Shown here: one piece after another, positions 18,607 through 26,453 of the stretch
Position numbering within the stretch: the first letter of the stretch is position 1
How the letters are laid out: the number at the start of each line of letters is the position of its first letter
Source: Anaerosporomusa subterranea
GTDB taxonomy: Bacteria; Bacillota; Negativicutes; Sporomusales; Acetonemataceae
Direction of reading: 5' to 3'
DNA length: 64,000 bases
NCBI RefSeq assembly: GCF_001611555.1
Contig: NZ_LSGP01000023.1
Location: 124,001-188,000 of the forward strand
Made by a program: the position numbers and the translations under genes
The notes under the pieces: model-generated
Database searches by the model: none
Seen by the model: the letters and a program-made list of their open reading frames with translations, nothing else
Told to the model about the DNA's origin: nothing

Positions 18607-19980
18607 TCAATTATCCTGATTGTAAGTTGCTGTATCGATCTCATTCATTATTTTACTAGTAGCAACGCCGGCAATCATGGCCCCGCTTACGTTCAGCGCA
18701 GTTCTTCCCATATCAATTAACGGTTCAATAGCTATCAGCAAACCGACGATCCCCACTGGCAAACCCATCGTAGAAAGCACGATCAGCGCTGCAAAGGTAG
18801 CGCCGCCGCCCACACCGGCAATCCCAAAAGAACCAATAGCGACAACAATCACCAGCTTAAACAAGAAAGCAAGATCAAGAGGGTTAATTCCCACTGTAGG
18901 AGCAACCATCACTGCCAGCATAGCTGGGTATATGCCCGCACAGCCATTCTGTCCAATGCTTACTCCGAAAGAAGCTGATAAATTTGCATAACCGGAAGGA
19001 ACCCCCAGCTTATTGATCAGTGCTTCGATAGTCAGCGGAAGTGTCCCCGCACTCGTCCGGGATGTAAAGGCAAAAACCAGTACAGGTATGACCTTTTTAA
19101 CGTAAGTAATGGGATTGAATCCCATCAAAAAGAGTATTATCAAATGTACTAAAAACATAATGATAAGCGCTACATAAGAAGCAATTACAAATTGAATTAA
19201 TTTGTAAATATCGCCATAATTACTTGTAGACACAAATTTAGTCATCAATGCCAACACTCCATAGGGTGTCAATAACAATACAAAATCCACAAGCTTCATC
19301 ACGATATCATTCGCTGTCTGAACTGCATTCATGAAAAATTCCGCCGACTGAGGTTTCGTTCTCTTAATGCCCAACACGGCAAGACCAAGCAGAGTTGAGA
19401 AGAAAACTACTGATAATGTATCTGCACTGCCTTGACCTGTCATAGCATAAAAAGGATTGGTCGGAATGATTTCTATCAACTGCTGCTGCACAGGTTTGGT
19501 CTTAAATGAAGTCAATTTTCCTTCGACTCTTTTCGTAGCACCCAACTCAGCCTCGCCTACCTGCAACCCATCTGCCGTCAAATGAAAGGCTAAAGACGAC
19601 CCTGCTCCTATTACACCCGCAATAGCAGTGGTAAATAACAGTATGCCGATGATCAGCCCTCCAACTCTGCTAAGGATTCTTATATCCTTCAGATTCGTGA
19701 TAGCTGATGTGATTGAAACAACAATCAAAGGCATCACGATCATCTTAAGCAGCCGTACATAACCAGATCCGATTACATCAAACCAACTATTTGATTGTTT
19801 GATAACGTCTGGTGAACCACCAAAAATACTCTGCAATACACCGCCAAATATAACACCAAGAATAAGTCCTGTCATGACTCGTATCCCAAAACTCACATGC
19901 TTGCACTGCATACGATATAAAATATACACCATTCCAAGTATTGCTACGATATTGATACTTACTGCTAAATAGTTATTCAT
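18607..19980 (-). CDS. tcyP: L-cystine:cation symporter, DAACS family
   Basis: ATG at 19980, nine bases after GGAAGG, gives 457 residues (YdjN/TcyP proteins are about 460). Dicarboxylate/amino-acid:cation symporter fold with the TcyP-specific string SFGVSIGQNGCAGIYPAM near residue 345 and TSRTSAGTLPLTI in the re-entrant hairpin region. It imports L-cystine, a sulfur source, across the inner membrane. It is monocistronic with a strong promoter 240 bases upstream and a terminator-like hairpin in the leader, so its expression may be attenuated. Confidence 0.88.
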   Translation of the reverse strand: MNNYLAVSINIVAILGMVYILYRMQCKHVSFGIRVMTGLILGVIFGGVLQSIFGGSPDVIKQSNSWFDVIGSGYVRLLKMIVMPLIVVSITSAITNLKDIRILSRVGGLIIGILLFTTAIAGVIGAGSSLAFHLTADGLQVGEAELGATKRVEGKLTSFKTKPVQQQLIEIIPTNPFYAMTGQGSADTLSVVFFSTLLGLAVLGIKRTKPQSAEFFMNAVQTANDIVMKLVDFVLLLTPYGVLALMTKFVSTSNYGDIYKLIQFVIASYVALIIMFLVHLIILFLMGFNPITYVKKVIPVLVFAFTSRTSAGTLPLTIEALINKLGVPSGYANLSASFGVSIGQNGCAGIYPAMLAVMVAPTVGINPLDLAFLFKLVIVVAIGSFGIAGVGGGATFAALIVLSTMGLPVGIVGLLIAIEPLIDMGRTALNVSGAMIAGVATSKIMNEIDTATYNQDN

Positions 19981-20141
19981 ATTTCCCAACCTTCCGTAAT
20001 TAATTCATTCTTGCGATTAAATTAGATTTCGCAATGACTTTTTTTAAATACTATTGTTGATACGTGTCTTTCATGCATAGATAACAGCAATTTGCTCTTT
20101 TCCCCTTAGATTATCTACCTTCCTCGTCTAAATAAAAATAA

Positions 20142-20180
20142 AAGGCCAAGGAAACCGCTTAAGCGATTTTCCTTGGCCTT
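20142..20180 (-). terminator. Leader terminator upstream of tcyP
   Basis: Long stem AAGGCCAAGGAAA / TTTCCTTGGCCTT with an inner CGCTTAAGCG, followed on the minus strand by TTATTTTTATTT. It lies between the promoter at 20218-20246 and the tcyP start, so it can stop tcyP transcription early. Confidence 0.75.
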
Positions 20181-20217
20181 CAGTTTACTGATCAGCCAAT
20201 AAATATTTTACTTACGT

Positions 20218-20246
20218 AGTATAACATAATCTTTTATCTATGCCAA
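20218..20246 (-). promoter_or_regulatory. Promoter for tcyP
   Basis: TTGGCA (20241-20246), 17-base spacer, TATACT (20218-20223). Confidence 0.65.
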
Positions 20247-20298
20247 TATCTTGGCGGTACTTTTTGAACGCAATCAAGTAAGCTCCTGCGAGGACAGA

Positions 20299-20310
20299 AG
20301 GAACGTTCCT
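20299..20310. repeat. AGGAACGTTCCT palindrome
   Basis: Lies seven bases past the end of the transposase remnant, where REP sequences normally flank Y1-type transposase genes. A second REP-like half (AACGTCCCC) lies at 20474 on the other side. Confidence 0.5.
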
Positions 20311-20316
20311 AATTTG

Positions 20317-20448
20317 TCAATATTTCGCTAATATATCTCGTGATATTTCCGTTGCTCATTCAATTTGACGTGACGATAACCCTTCTTCTCTTAACTTCCG
20401 AATTACAGCATTATGTTCTGTCTTTGACCATGATGCTATTTCATATGT
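20317..20448 (-). pseudogene. C-terminal fragment of a REP-associated tyrosine (Y1) transposase
   Basis: Minus-strand reading: EIASWSKTEHNAVIRKL, REEGLSSRQIE, a stop, then ATEISRDILAKY-stop. The order 'IRKLKEEGLSIRQIERLTGISRG' is the characteristic C-terminal helix-turn-helix tail of RAYT transposases. Only this tail remains, with one in-frame stop, flanked by REP-like palindromes. Confidence 0.7.
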
Positions 20449-20558
20449 TATCTTCCGTTATTGACAAAAAAGTAACGTCCCCATTTGTCATTTATAGCCG
20501 AGCAGAAATATTTTCAATGTATCTGCATTATTACTTCTCCTATTTCCCACAAAACAAC

Positions 20559-20595
20559 AAAGTCCTGCCAGGTCTCCGAAGCCTAACAGGACTTT
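20559..20595. terminator. Inverted repeat, probable terminator
   Basis: AAAGTCCTG and CAGGACTTT arms with a 19-base loop. It lies between the transposase remnant and the two-gene cassette. Confidence 0.5.
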
Positions 20596-20693
20596 GCCGC
20601 AAGCTACGATCCACTCATCCTTACACTATGACCGATAATTATTCGCCATTATAGATGATACGGTTCTCCTCGGCTTATCTTAAACTGTGGTTA

Positions 20694-20734
20694 AAAAAAC
20701 AGCTATTTGCCTATTATTAGGCAAATAGCTGTTT
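20694..20734 (-). terminator. Terminator of the two-gene cassette
   Basis: AACAGCTATTTGCCTA and TAGGCAAATAGCTGTT arms, followed by TTTTTTTAACC on the minus strand. It is downstream of the AAA ATPase gene and of the ssrA-end copy. Confidence 0.8.
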
Positions 20735-20764
20735 CCTATTTCTATAAAAAATCCAGATTTGTAT

Positions 20765-20797
20765 GGTGGAGGCGATCCGTGACCCTGTAAATCCACC
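20765..20797 (-). repeat. Dispersed element copy 2 containing a copy of the ssrA 3' end
   Basis: On the minus strand GGTGGATTT ... TCGCCTCCACCA is followed by TACAAATCTGGA. The same positions after ssrA read TTCAAATCCGGA, so the last bases of ssrA and some flanking DNA are duplicated here, at the far end of the two-gene cassette. This is the layout left by integration at a tmRNA gene. Confidence 0.6.
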
Positions 20798-20854
20798 TTT
20801 ATAAAAGGAAACAGCAGAACCATCACCTTGTATCCTTCTATCGTTGCTAGAAAA

Positions 20855-22468
20855 CTAACTAGATAGATATTCATATACAGCAGTCAACGCTACATTGCGT
20901 ATCCTTCTCGCCCGCTTAACACCCACAAGATAAGCTTCAAGGAGCTTGGATTCAGGTGCCCTAAGTATATCTCCAACTGTAGATAATCCTAATGAAAGTA
21001 TCTTTTCTCTTTGCCACAATGTAAGATCCAACACATCAATTGGTTTTTCAAGTTCCGCTAAAAGAACATCAGACAAATCTGGTTCATTAAACTTTGGCAT
21101 TTCTGCTAAAAGTGGTTCATAAGCTTTATGATTCTCCCCATATTCTGTCATCTTCTTTATTGAAAGTGACGACGCAATGATAAATGCTATAGAAGTTGGC
21201 GTAGCTTCTAACGCCATAAGTGTACCAAGGTTAACAAGGTATCTTGTTCCTATTTGAGATCTTGTTGCCTTAATTCCGGATGCGTGCTCTGTTACTACCC
21301 CTGTATACTCCAATAAACGTAGCGCCTCTTTAACTGGTTGTGGAGCATCTCTATGAATCCAAAAATAACATGATGTCTTCTTATCATCTGACAGGTTATT
21401 AACATTCTTTTGTTGAATATCCGGGAGTACTTCACCCTCGATAAATTTCCTGCCCCAGTCTATCATTGCGCGGTGCCCAACAAATTTTTCAGCTAATTTC
21501 GAGTGTTCTGACCAAATATCCGTCCTATAGTATTCTCTTATTACTTTATTTACAGAATCGCTATCAAGTTTCGGGGCAAGAATTAATGTTTTTAATAAAT
21601 GACGCGGATTACCACTAGCTGCATAGGCAAGAATCGCAAAATTTTCTCCCCTACGTGAAAGAGCAGTCAATAAAGCACTGTCCTCTGCCTGTTTCCTAAC
21701 TATCTCTCTCATATTGTATATATACTTTTCATCAAGAACATCTCTATGTAGATTTAATACCGTTGCGTCATGGATAGGCTGGAACGTATCACCGTAGACA
21801 GTTACACCTGGATAAACAGCCGCTTTGCATGAAATATAAGGGCTGCGAATATCTCTGAATAAAGTAAAGAACTGTCTCTGTTGTTCTGGCATGAATACAT
21901 GTGCAGCTTCATCAATAAAAACTATAATACGATTTATATCTAAATCAGCACAGATATCTTCCACGGCGTCCAGAAATTTATCAGTTGACGGCAATCCCTC
22001 TATATCAATAATTGAACCCGGATTCTTCCACGAATCTTCAAACGCTTGGGCAATTAGTTCTATTTTAGTTTGAATAAATCCCGTTGAGATAGGCCCAGCA
22101 GCCAAGATATTCAAACTATTGGGGGTAATAGTTAGCTTTCCACTTTTTGAGAGCGATCTAATTAGCTCGTCACAAATCCTAGAAAGCATCCAATGATGAA
22201 ACTGTTGTGGATTATTAGTATGAATTAATGAACTACCTCGAAAAGTCACGTATATCGGCAAAATTTTGTCTTTGGCAAACGAACTCTGTAATTCATTTTG
22301 TGCAACTCTGAATAAAAATGACTTTCCTACCCCGCGACTTCCAACAAGAATCACCGGGGTTCTCGATTTAAGCTGGTCTATAATCTGACGATCTTGATTC
22401 GATTCAACAAAGTAATCCGCCACTTCTTCCACTTTTATTTCTTCGGTTCTATAGAAAAAATCTGCCAC
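20855..22468 (-). CDS. ORC/CDC6-like AAA ATPase of the ssrA-linked cassette
   Basis: 537 residues from a GTG (site GAGGGTG). Walker A GSRGVGKS (43-50), Walker B IIVFIDEAAH (181-190), then a predicted lid and winged-helix region containing SGNPRHLLKTLIL. The order resembles ORC1/CDC6-type and STAND-like P-loop NTPases. The last 55 residues (LTLWQREKILSLGLSTVGDIL ... GVKRARRIRNVAL) look like a helix-hairpin-helix nucleic-acid-binding tail. It starts 22 bases after the HEPN-like gene, so the two are cotranscribed. Function is not known; an NTP-driven sensor or effector in defence or in a toxin pair is a guess from the context. Confidence 0.75.
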   Translation of the reverse strand: MADFFYRTEEIKVEEVADYFVESNQDRQIIDQLKSRTPVILVGSRGVGKSFLFRVAQNELQSSFAKDKILPIYVTFRGSSLIHTNNPQQFHHWMLSRICDELIRSLSKSGKLTITPNSLNILAAGPISTGFIQTKIELIAQAFEDSWKNPGSIIDIEGLPSTDKFLDAVEDICADLDINRIIVFIDEAAHVFMPEQQRQFFTLFRDIRSPYISCKAAVYPGVTVYGDTFQPIHDATVLNLHRDVLDEKYIYNMREIVRKQAEDSALLTALSRRGENFAILAYAASGNPRHLLKTLILAPKLDSDSVNKVIREYYRTDIWSEHSKLAEKFVGHRAMIDWGRKFIEGEVLPDIQQKNVNNLSDDKKTSCYFWIHRDAPQPVKEALRLLEYTGVVTEHASGIKATRSQIGTRYLVNLGTLMALEATPTSIAFIIASSLSIKKMTEYGENHKAYEPLLAEMPKFNEPDLSDVLLAELEKPIDVLDLTLWQREKILSLGLSTVGDILRAPESKLLEAYLVGVKRARRIRNVALTAVYEYLSS

Positions 22469-22490
22469 CTATAACACCCTCTCTTTACGT

Positions 22491-23192
22491 TTAAAAACTT
22501 TCCCGAATTCCGCTTATATGCCCAACATGTTCCATAATGTTTGATTCTAGACGTCTTTTAGATTCAGCATCTAAAAAATTTAGATATCTAGCACATAATG
22601 AGAAAACTACTAGCATTTTTGAAGTTCCTACTTTTTCATGAAAGTCTCGAAACAGGACTTCATTAAATTCGAAAGTTAAAGGTAATATTTTATGTGTACT
22701 GTAATTGCCATGAGTATACTCCGAGCATTCTCTGTAAATCTGTTTAGCTATCTGTCCAAAAAAAGAAGCTTCATCCATAAGGAGCGGAGAAAAAGCCTTA
22801 AAATAATTTCTTGAGAAAATCCCATTGTCTTGGTCTGTAATACTACTCCAGTATATATCCTGCTGTCCTATCATCCATAGTCTTAAGTCCATTTCTCTAA
22901 AAGAAAAGTATAATGCCGCAGACGAATGTTCAATGAAAAATCTTAATGAATTAAAAGCTTGGCGATATAAGCCTTGTGAAGCAAAAATCAGGCTATATTG
23001 ATACTCGCGAAACGCCATTTTAAAAAGTTCTAGTTCTGGTCGACTCTTTAGAATTTCAATCCATTCATTCAAATCATTAATAAACGCATGGTTTTCAGCA
23101 AAAAGTACCTGGTTCTCTTCGCTAAAAGATCTATTAATGATATCTTTACACAAGGTATTTATACTCAAATAATATTCATGACATGTAGCCAT
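22491..23192 (-). CDS. HEPN-like alpha-helical protein of the ssrA-linked cassette
   Basis: 233 residues, almost all helical, no signal or membrane segment. Helices around 60-100 (FREYQYSLIFASQGLYRQAF, FFIEHSSAALYF) and R154-ECSEYT-H161 followed by GNY fit the Rx4-6H motif and helix layout of HEPN or DUF5677-like domains, many of which are RNases or RNA-binding. Strong GGAGG site 7 bases before the ATG. It precedes the AAA ATPase gene by 22 bases. I cannot prove RNase activity; the motif may be coincidental. Confidence 0.6.
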   Translation of the reverse strand: MATCHEYYLSINTLCKDIINRSFSEENQVLFAENHAFINDLNEWIEILKSRPELELFKMAFREYQYSLIFASQGLYRQAFNSLRFFIEHSSAALYFSFREMDLRLWMIGQQDIYWSSITDQDNGIFSRNYFKAFSPLLMDEASFFGQIAKQIYRECSEYTHGNYSTHKILPLTFEFNEVLFRDFHEKVGTSKMLVVFSLCARYLNFLDAESKRRLESNIMEHVGHISGIRESF

Positions 23193-23342
23193 TTGAGAAC
23201 CTCCACCAACATCTAAATGTACTTGTGTAAAATATTTCTACTTTGTCATTAGTATTTCCTTTATACATTGATGGTTGTTTCAAGAATCAACATAAATACA
23301 CCAGGACAATTCTCTTGCATCACTACTTTCCACCTTTTACCA

Positions 23343-23365
23343 TTTGGTGGAGGCCACCTCCACCA
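23343..23365. repeat. Palindrome made of two opposed copies of the ssrA 3' end
   Basis: Arms TTGGTGGAGG and CCTCCACCAA around a CCA loop. Each arm equals the terminal GCCTCCACCA-A of ssrA in opposite orientation. It lies between the cassette and the ssrA terminator. Confidence 0.6.
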
Positions 23366-23385
23366 ATCGCCCACACAAACAACAA

Positions 23386-23411
23386 AAAACCCGCGTAGTA
23401 CGCGGGTTTTC
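23386..23411 (-). terminator. ssrA terminator
   Basis: AAAACCCGCGTA and TACGCGGGTTTT arms followed by T residues on the minus strand, 20 bases past the tmRNA 3' end. Confidence 0.85.
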
Positions 23412-23429
23412 GACTTTTCCGGATTTGAA

Positions 23430-23773
23430 TGGTGGAGGCGAGGAGAATCGAACTCCTGTCCAAAAGCATTGCTACAACGACTTCTCCGAGCGCAGTCAGT
23501 AATTTAAACTTCGCACCGTTGACGCCTACTGACAGGCTTCGCTAGCGCTATCTCGATAAAATTCCCCAAGGCCCGCCGAGAATAAGGTCTTCGGTATCCC
23601 ACTGTATGACGTCCTATCCCGGCCCGTGGGCAAAGCTAGGTAGAACGTTAGCATTAAGCTGCTAAAGCGTATTCGTTGTTAGCAGTTACTATTGTCCACC
23701 GTATTGACGGGCTGATGGAACCCCGGCTCGCTATCGATGCCACAACTACCCCTGTCGAAACCAGTACGCCCCC
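23430..23773 (-). ncRNA. ssrA: Transfer-messenger RNA (tmRNA)
   Basis: 344 bases. The 5' end GGGGGCGTACTGGTTTCGACAG and the 3' end TCGATTCTCCTCGCCTCCACCA form the tRNA-like acceptor and T-arm. The tag frame (23683 down to 23654) begins at GCT and encodes ANNEYALAA before TAA. tmRNA with SmpB rescues stalled ribosomes and marks nascent peptides for proteolysis. smpB is directly upstream, as in Bacillus. The 3' end is a common integration site, and partial copies of it lie at 23343-23365, 20765-20797 and 12228. Confidence 0.97.
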
Positions 23774-23830
23774 GTATGAAGGAGGGTAAGGCTAACTCCC
23801 TGGTCAACGAATAACCCTTGGAGTGATCTT

Positions 23831-23858
23831 ATTATATCAAATAGCGCAGGGATGTCAA
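23831..23858 (-). promoter_or_regulatory. Consensus promoter of ssrA
   Basis: TTGACA (23853-23858), 16-base spacer, TATAAT (23831-23836), beginning right at the smpB stop. Transcription would start about 50 bases before the mature tmRNA 5' end, so a 5' leader must be removed, presumably by RNase P. Confidence 0.8.
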
Positions 23859-24329
23859 TTACATTTTCTGGCTATCGCGAAACGCACGATCCATATCGCG
23901 TTTTGCGTCACGTTCGGCCATGTCGTCGCGTTTGTCGTAGAGTTTCTTGCCTGTCGCTAGCGCTATCTCCACCTTGGCCAAGCCGTGGGTGAAGTAGATC
24001 TTGAGCGGCACTAGGGCGAAGCCTTTTTCTTTGACCTTGCCGATTAGCTTGTTAATCTCAACACGGTGCATGAGCAATTTGCGCTTGCGCAGTGGTTCGT
24101 GGTTAAATCGGTTACCCTGCTCATAAGGGCTGATGTGCATATTGTGCAGGAAGACCTCAGCGTTTTCAACCTTGCCATAGCTGTCCTTGAGGTTGGCTTT
24201 GCCGGCACGTAGAGATTTGACTTCAGTTCCGGTAAGGACGATGCCTGCTTCATAGGTTTCATGGATGTGATAGTCGTGTCTGGCTTTGCGGTTTTCTGCC
24301 GCGATTTTGATGCCGACTTGTTTGGGCAT
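23859..24329 (-). CDS. smpB: SsrA-binding protein SmpB
   Basis: 156 residues from the ATG at 24329 (GGAGG eight bases upstream; a GTG at 24338 is less likely). Typical strings: [58 protein letters not shown] and the basic C-terminal tail [18 protein letters not shown] that inserts in the mRNA channel. It delivers tmRNA to stalled ribosomes. ssrA follows directly, with its -35 abutting this stop codon. Confidence 0.97.
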   Translation of the reverse strand: MPKQVGIKIAAENRKARHDYHIHETYEAGIVLTGTEVKSLRAGKANLKDSYGKVENAEVFLHNMHISPYEQGNRFNHEPLRKRKLLMHRVEINKLIGKVKEKGFALVPLKIYFTHGLAKVEIALATGKKLYDKRDDMAERDAKRDMDRAFRDSQKM

Positions 24330-24348
24330 CCCCTTCACCTCCGCCTGT

Positions 24349-24470
24349 CGGCCGTTGATAAACGCCCATCTGCGTTGTTAACTCTGGAAACCCCTTGCTT
24401 GCGTACCGAACGTACGCGGCGCGGCAAGGTTCCCAAAGTTGCCTAGCATCTGGGCATTTCTGAACGGCCT
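24349..24470. repeat. Dispersed palindromic repeat, copy A
   Basis: GGCCGTTGATAAACGCCCATCTGCG at one end and GCATCTGGGCATTTCTGAACGGCC at the other, with a central CGAACGTACGCG core. It is a diverged member of the family at 43044-43169 and 45220-45342 (ends GAGGCTGTTA / TAACAGCCTC). Confidence 0.7.
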
Positions 24471-24533
24471 AGGTACGATATCTCAAAAATATACTATTTA
24501 TAATCTTATCCCAAAACCAGCCAACCGTCAAAT

Positions 24534-26240
24534 TTAGTCTCCATAGCGTGAGAGCAGAGCGCGCACTTCGTCTTGGGTGGCGCAGTCGAGGATGGAGCTA
24601 ACTAATTCTTCTTTTTCGCCAGGATCGAAATGTAGGGATGTTAGTTTTTTGCGGACTTTAGGCAGTTGGCCTGGGGCCATGCTGAGTTCGTCGATACCGA
24701 GGGCGGCGAAGAAGGGAGTTAATATCGGATCGCCACCGGCTTCGCCACAGATGCCGGTCCAGATGCCTGCTGCGTGGGCAGCTTGGCTGATGGTAACGAT
24801 TAGTTGCAAAACTGCTGGATGGTATGGCTGATTTAGCTGGTTGAGAGAGCTATTTTCTCGATCAACAGCCAACGTGTATTGAGTCAGATCATTGGTGCCA
24901 ATGCTGAAGAAATCGACTTCTTTCGCTAAATGCTTGGCGATCAGAGCTGCGGACGGAACTTCTATCATCATGCCGACCGCGATGTCACCGACAGAATATC
25001 CATCGGCAATAACAGCTTGACGAGCGGCTTCGAGCGCGGCCTTGGCCTGACAGAGTTCCTCAATCGTCGTAACCATCGGGAACATAACGGCAGTAGGCCC
25101 AGCACATGAGGCACGCCAGATAGCCCGAAGCTGAGTATGAAAAATATCTGGTCGCGCGAAGCAGAGTCGTAAAGCTCTGACGCCGAGGAAGGGATTCTGT
25201 TCTTTGGGGAGGTTGAGCGCTGGCGCTTGTTTATCGCCGCCGATATCCAGTGTGCGAATGACAGTAGTATGTGGCGCACAGGTGGCAATAACCGAGCGAT
25301 AGGCTTCCGTCTGGTCGTCTTCGCTAGGTAAAGAGTCTCCCATAAATAAAAACTCTGTACGATAGAGCCCCACGCCCTGCGCAAAGAACTTTTTGGCAAT
25401 CGGCAGCTCAGACGGAGAGCCAATATTCGCAGCCAATGTCATGCTCTGAAGTAGAGGCGAGACCTCAGCCTCATCAAATTGTTCAATAGTTGACTGTTGC
25501 TTGCTACCGGCAAGGTATTGAGTCTCATCTAATACGTCAACAATTCCTGTATCACCGTCCAGACGGACGTATTGCAAAGTCTCCATCTCTTCCCAGGATA
25601 TAGCCAGACCAAGAACAGCCGGAATACCATAGGTGCGGGCCAGTATGGCCGCATGAGAAGTCTTGCCGCCTTTGCGGACAAGGAAACCGAGTACCCGTTG
25701 TTTTGGCAAAGCGATGGTTTCCGCCGGAGTCATCTCATCGGCAGCGACGATGTAACTGCCTTCCACTGGAAAGGCTTCATCGAACGGCTTGCCGGCGCCT
25801 AAAAGGTGTCGAATGATTTGCCCCATAACTGCTCTAACATCTGCGGCCCGCTCACGAAAGTATTCATCTTCAATCTCTTCCAGTAAGGCGGCTGCTTCTT
25901 CGCCAACTTGCGAAACAGCGTCCACTGCTATAACACCATTCTGGATGACCTTCTCCGCCTCTGGCAAGAATGAGGGATCATCTAGAATGAGCGCATGGGC
26001 GGCAAATATGTCAGCATATTCATCGCCTTTATCAGTGCGAAGTTGCTCTTGACTTCTGGCAATATCACGGCGGGTTAGTTCCGCAGCGACTGCAAGATGC
26101 TCCATTTCCCGGGCAATATCGACGGCATCTTTCTTCGTTTGTTTCGCCTCTGCAAAGAGTGTCGGTATCAAACGCCAAACTCTGCCCACTGCTTTACCAG
26201 TTGACACGCCGATACCCTGCCAAGATTTATGGTCGTCCAC
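24534..26240 (-). CDS. ptsI: PTS enzyme I (phosphoenolpyruvate-protein phosphotransferase)
   Basis: 568 residues from a GTG with GAGGAG upstream. N-terminal HPr-binding and phospho-His domain with GGKTSHAAILAR (active His about 188); C-terminal PEP-binding barrel with RTEFLFMG, GGDKQ, VMFPMVTTIEEL, GTNDLTQYTLAVDRE and GICGEAGGDP (active Cys). It transfers phosphate from PEP to HPr. No ptsH is nearby. The only other PTS-like protein in the window is DhaM, which takes phosphate from this relay. Confidence 0.95.
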   Translation of the reverse strand: MDDHKSWQGIGVSTGKAVGRVWRLIPTLFAEAKQTKKDAVDIAREMEHLAVAAELTRRDIARSQEQLRTDKGDEYADIFAAHALILDDPSFLPEAEKVIQNGVIAVDAVSQVGEEAAALLEEIEDEYFRERAADVRAVMGQIIRHLLGAGKPFDEAFPVEGSYIVAADEMTPAETIALPKQRVLGFLVRKGGKTSHAAILARTYGIPAVLGLAISWEEMETLQYVRLDGDTGIVDVLDETQYLAGSKQQSTIEQFDEAEVSPLLQSMTLAANIGSPSELPIAKKFFAQGVGLYRTEFLFMGDSLPSEDDQTEAYRSVIATCAPHTTVIRTLDIGGDKQAPALNLPKEQNPFLGVRALRLCFARPDIFHTQLRAIWRASCAGPTAVMFPMVTTIEELCQAKAALEAARQAVIADGYSVGDIAVGMMIEVPSAALIAKHLAKEVDFFSIGTNDLTQYTLAVDRENSSLNQLNQPYHPAVLQLIVTISQAAHAAGIWTGICGEAGGDPILTPFFAALGIDELSMAPGQLPKVRKKLTSLHFDPGEKEELVSSILDCATQDEVRALLSRYGD

Positions 26241-26318
26241 GTTTTTCTCTCCTCAGATTCATTCTACTTTGTTGTTTCGACGCCAGTTGTGTACATCCTG
26301 CGCGGGGTGAGAAAAATT

Positions 26319-26430
26319 GCGGCGGCGGTCTTTTAGAAAGGATGGAGTACGATAACACAAGCGCCGCAAGCGACACTAGCGCCACTATGGACAACTAACA
26401 TTCTTTTTATAGAAAGAAGACCGCCGCCCG
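26319..26430. repeat. 112-bp element with GGCGGCGGTCTT inverted ends
   Basis: Arms GCGGCGGTCTT and AAGACCGCCGC, 85 bases apart, with further paired ACTCCAT-type pieces inside. It fills the rnr-ptsI gap, and may be a terminator-like palindromic repeat. Confidence 0.5.
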
Positions 26431-26453
26431 ATCAGGCAGCGGTAGAATGTAGA

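Noticed and set aside
22491-23192. Known toxin-antitoxin family
   Set aside because: No adjacent small antitoxin, and neither protein matches a toxin family that I recognise; kept as an unnamed cassette.
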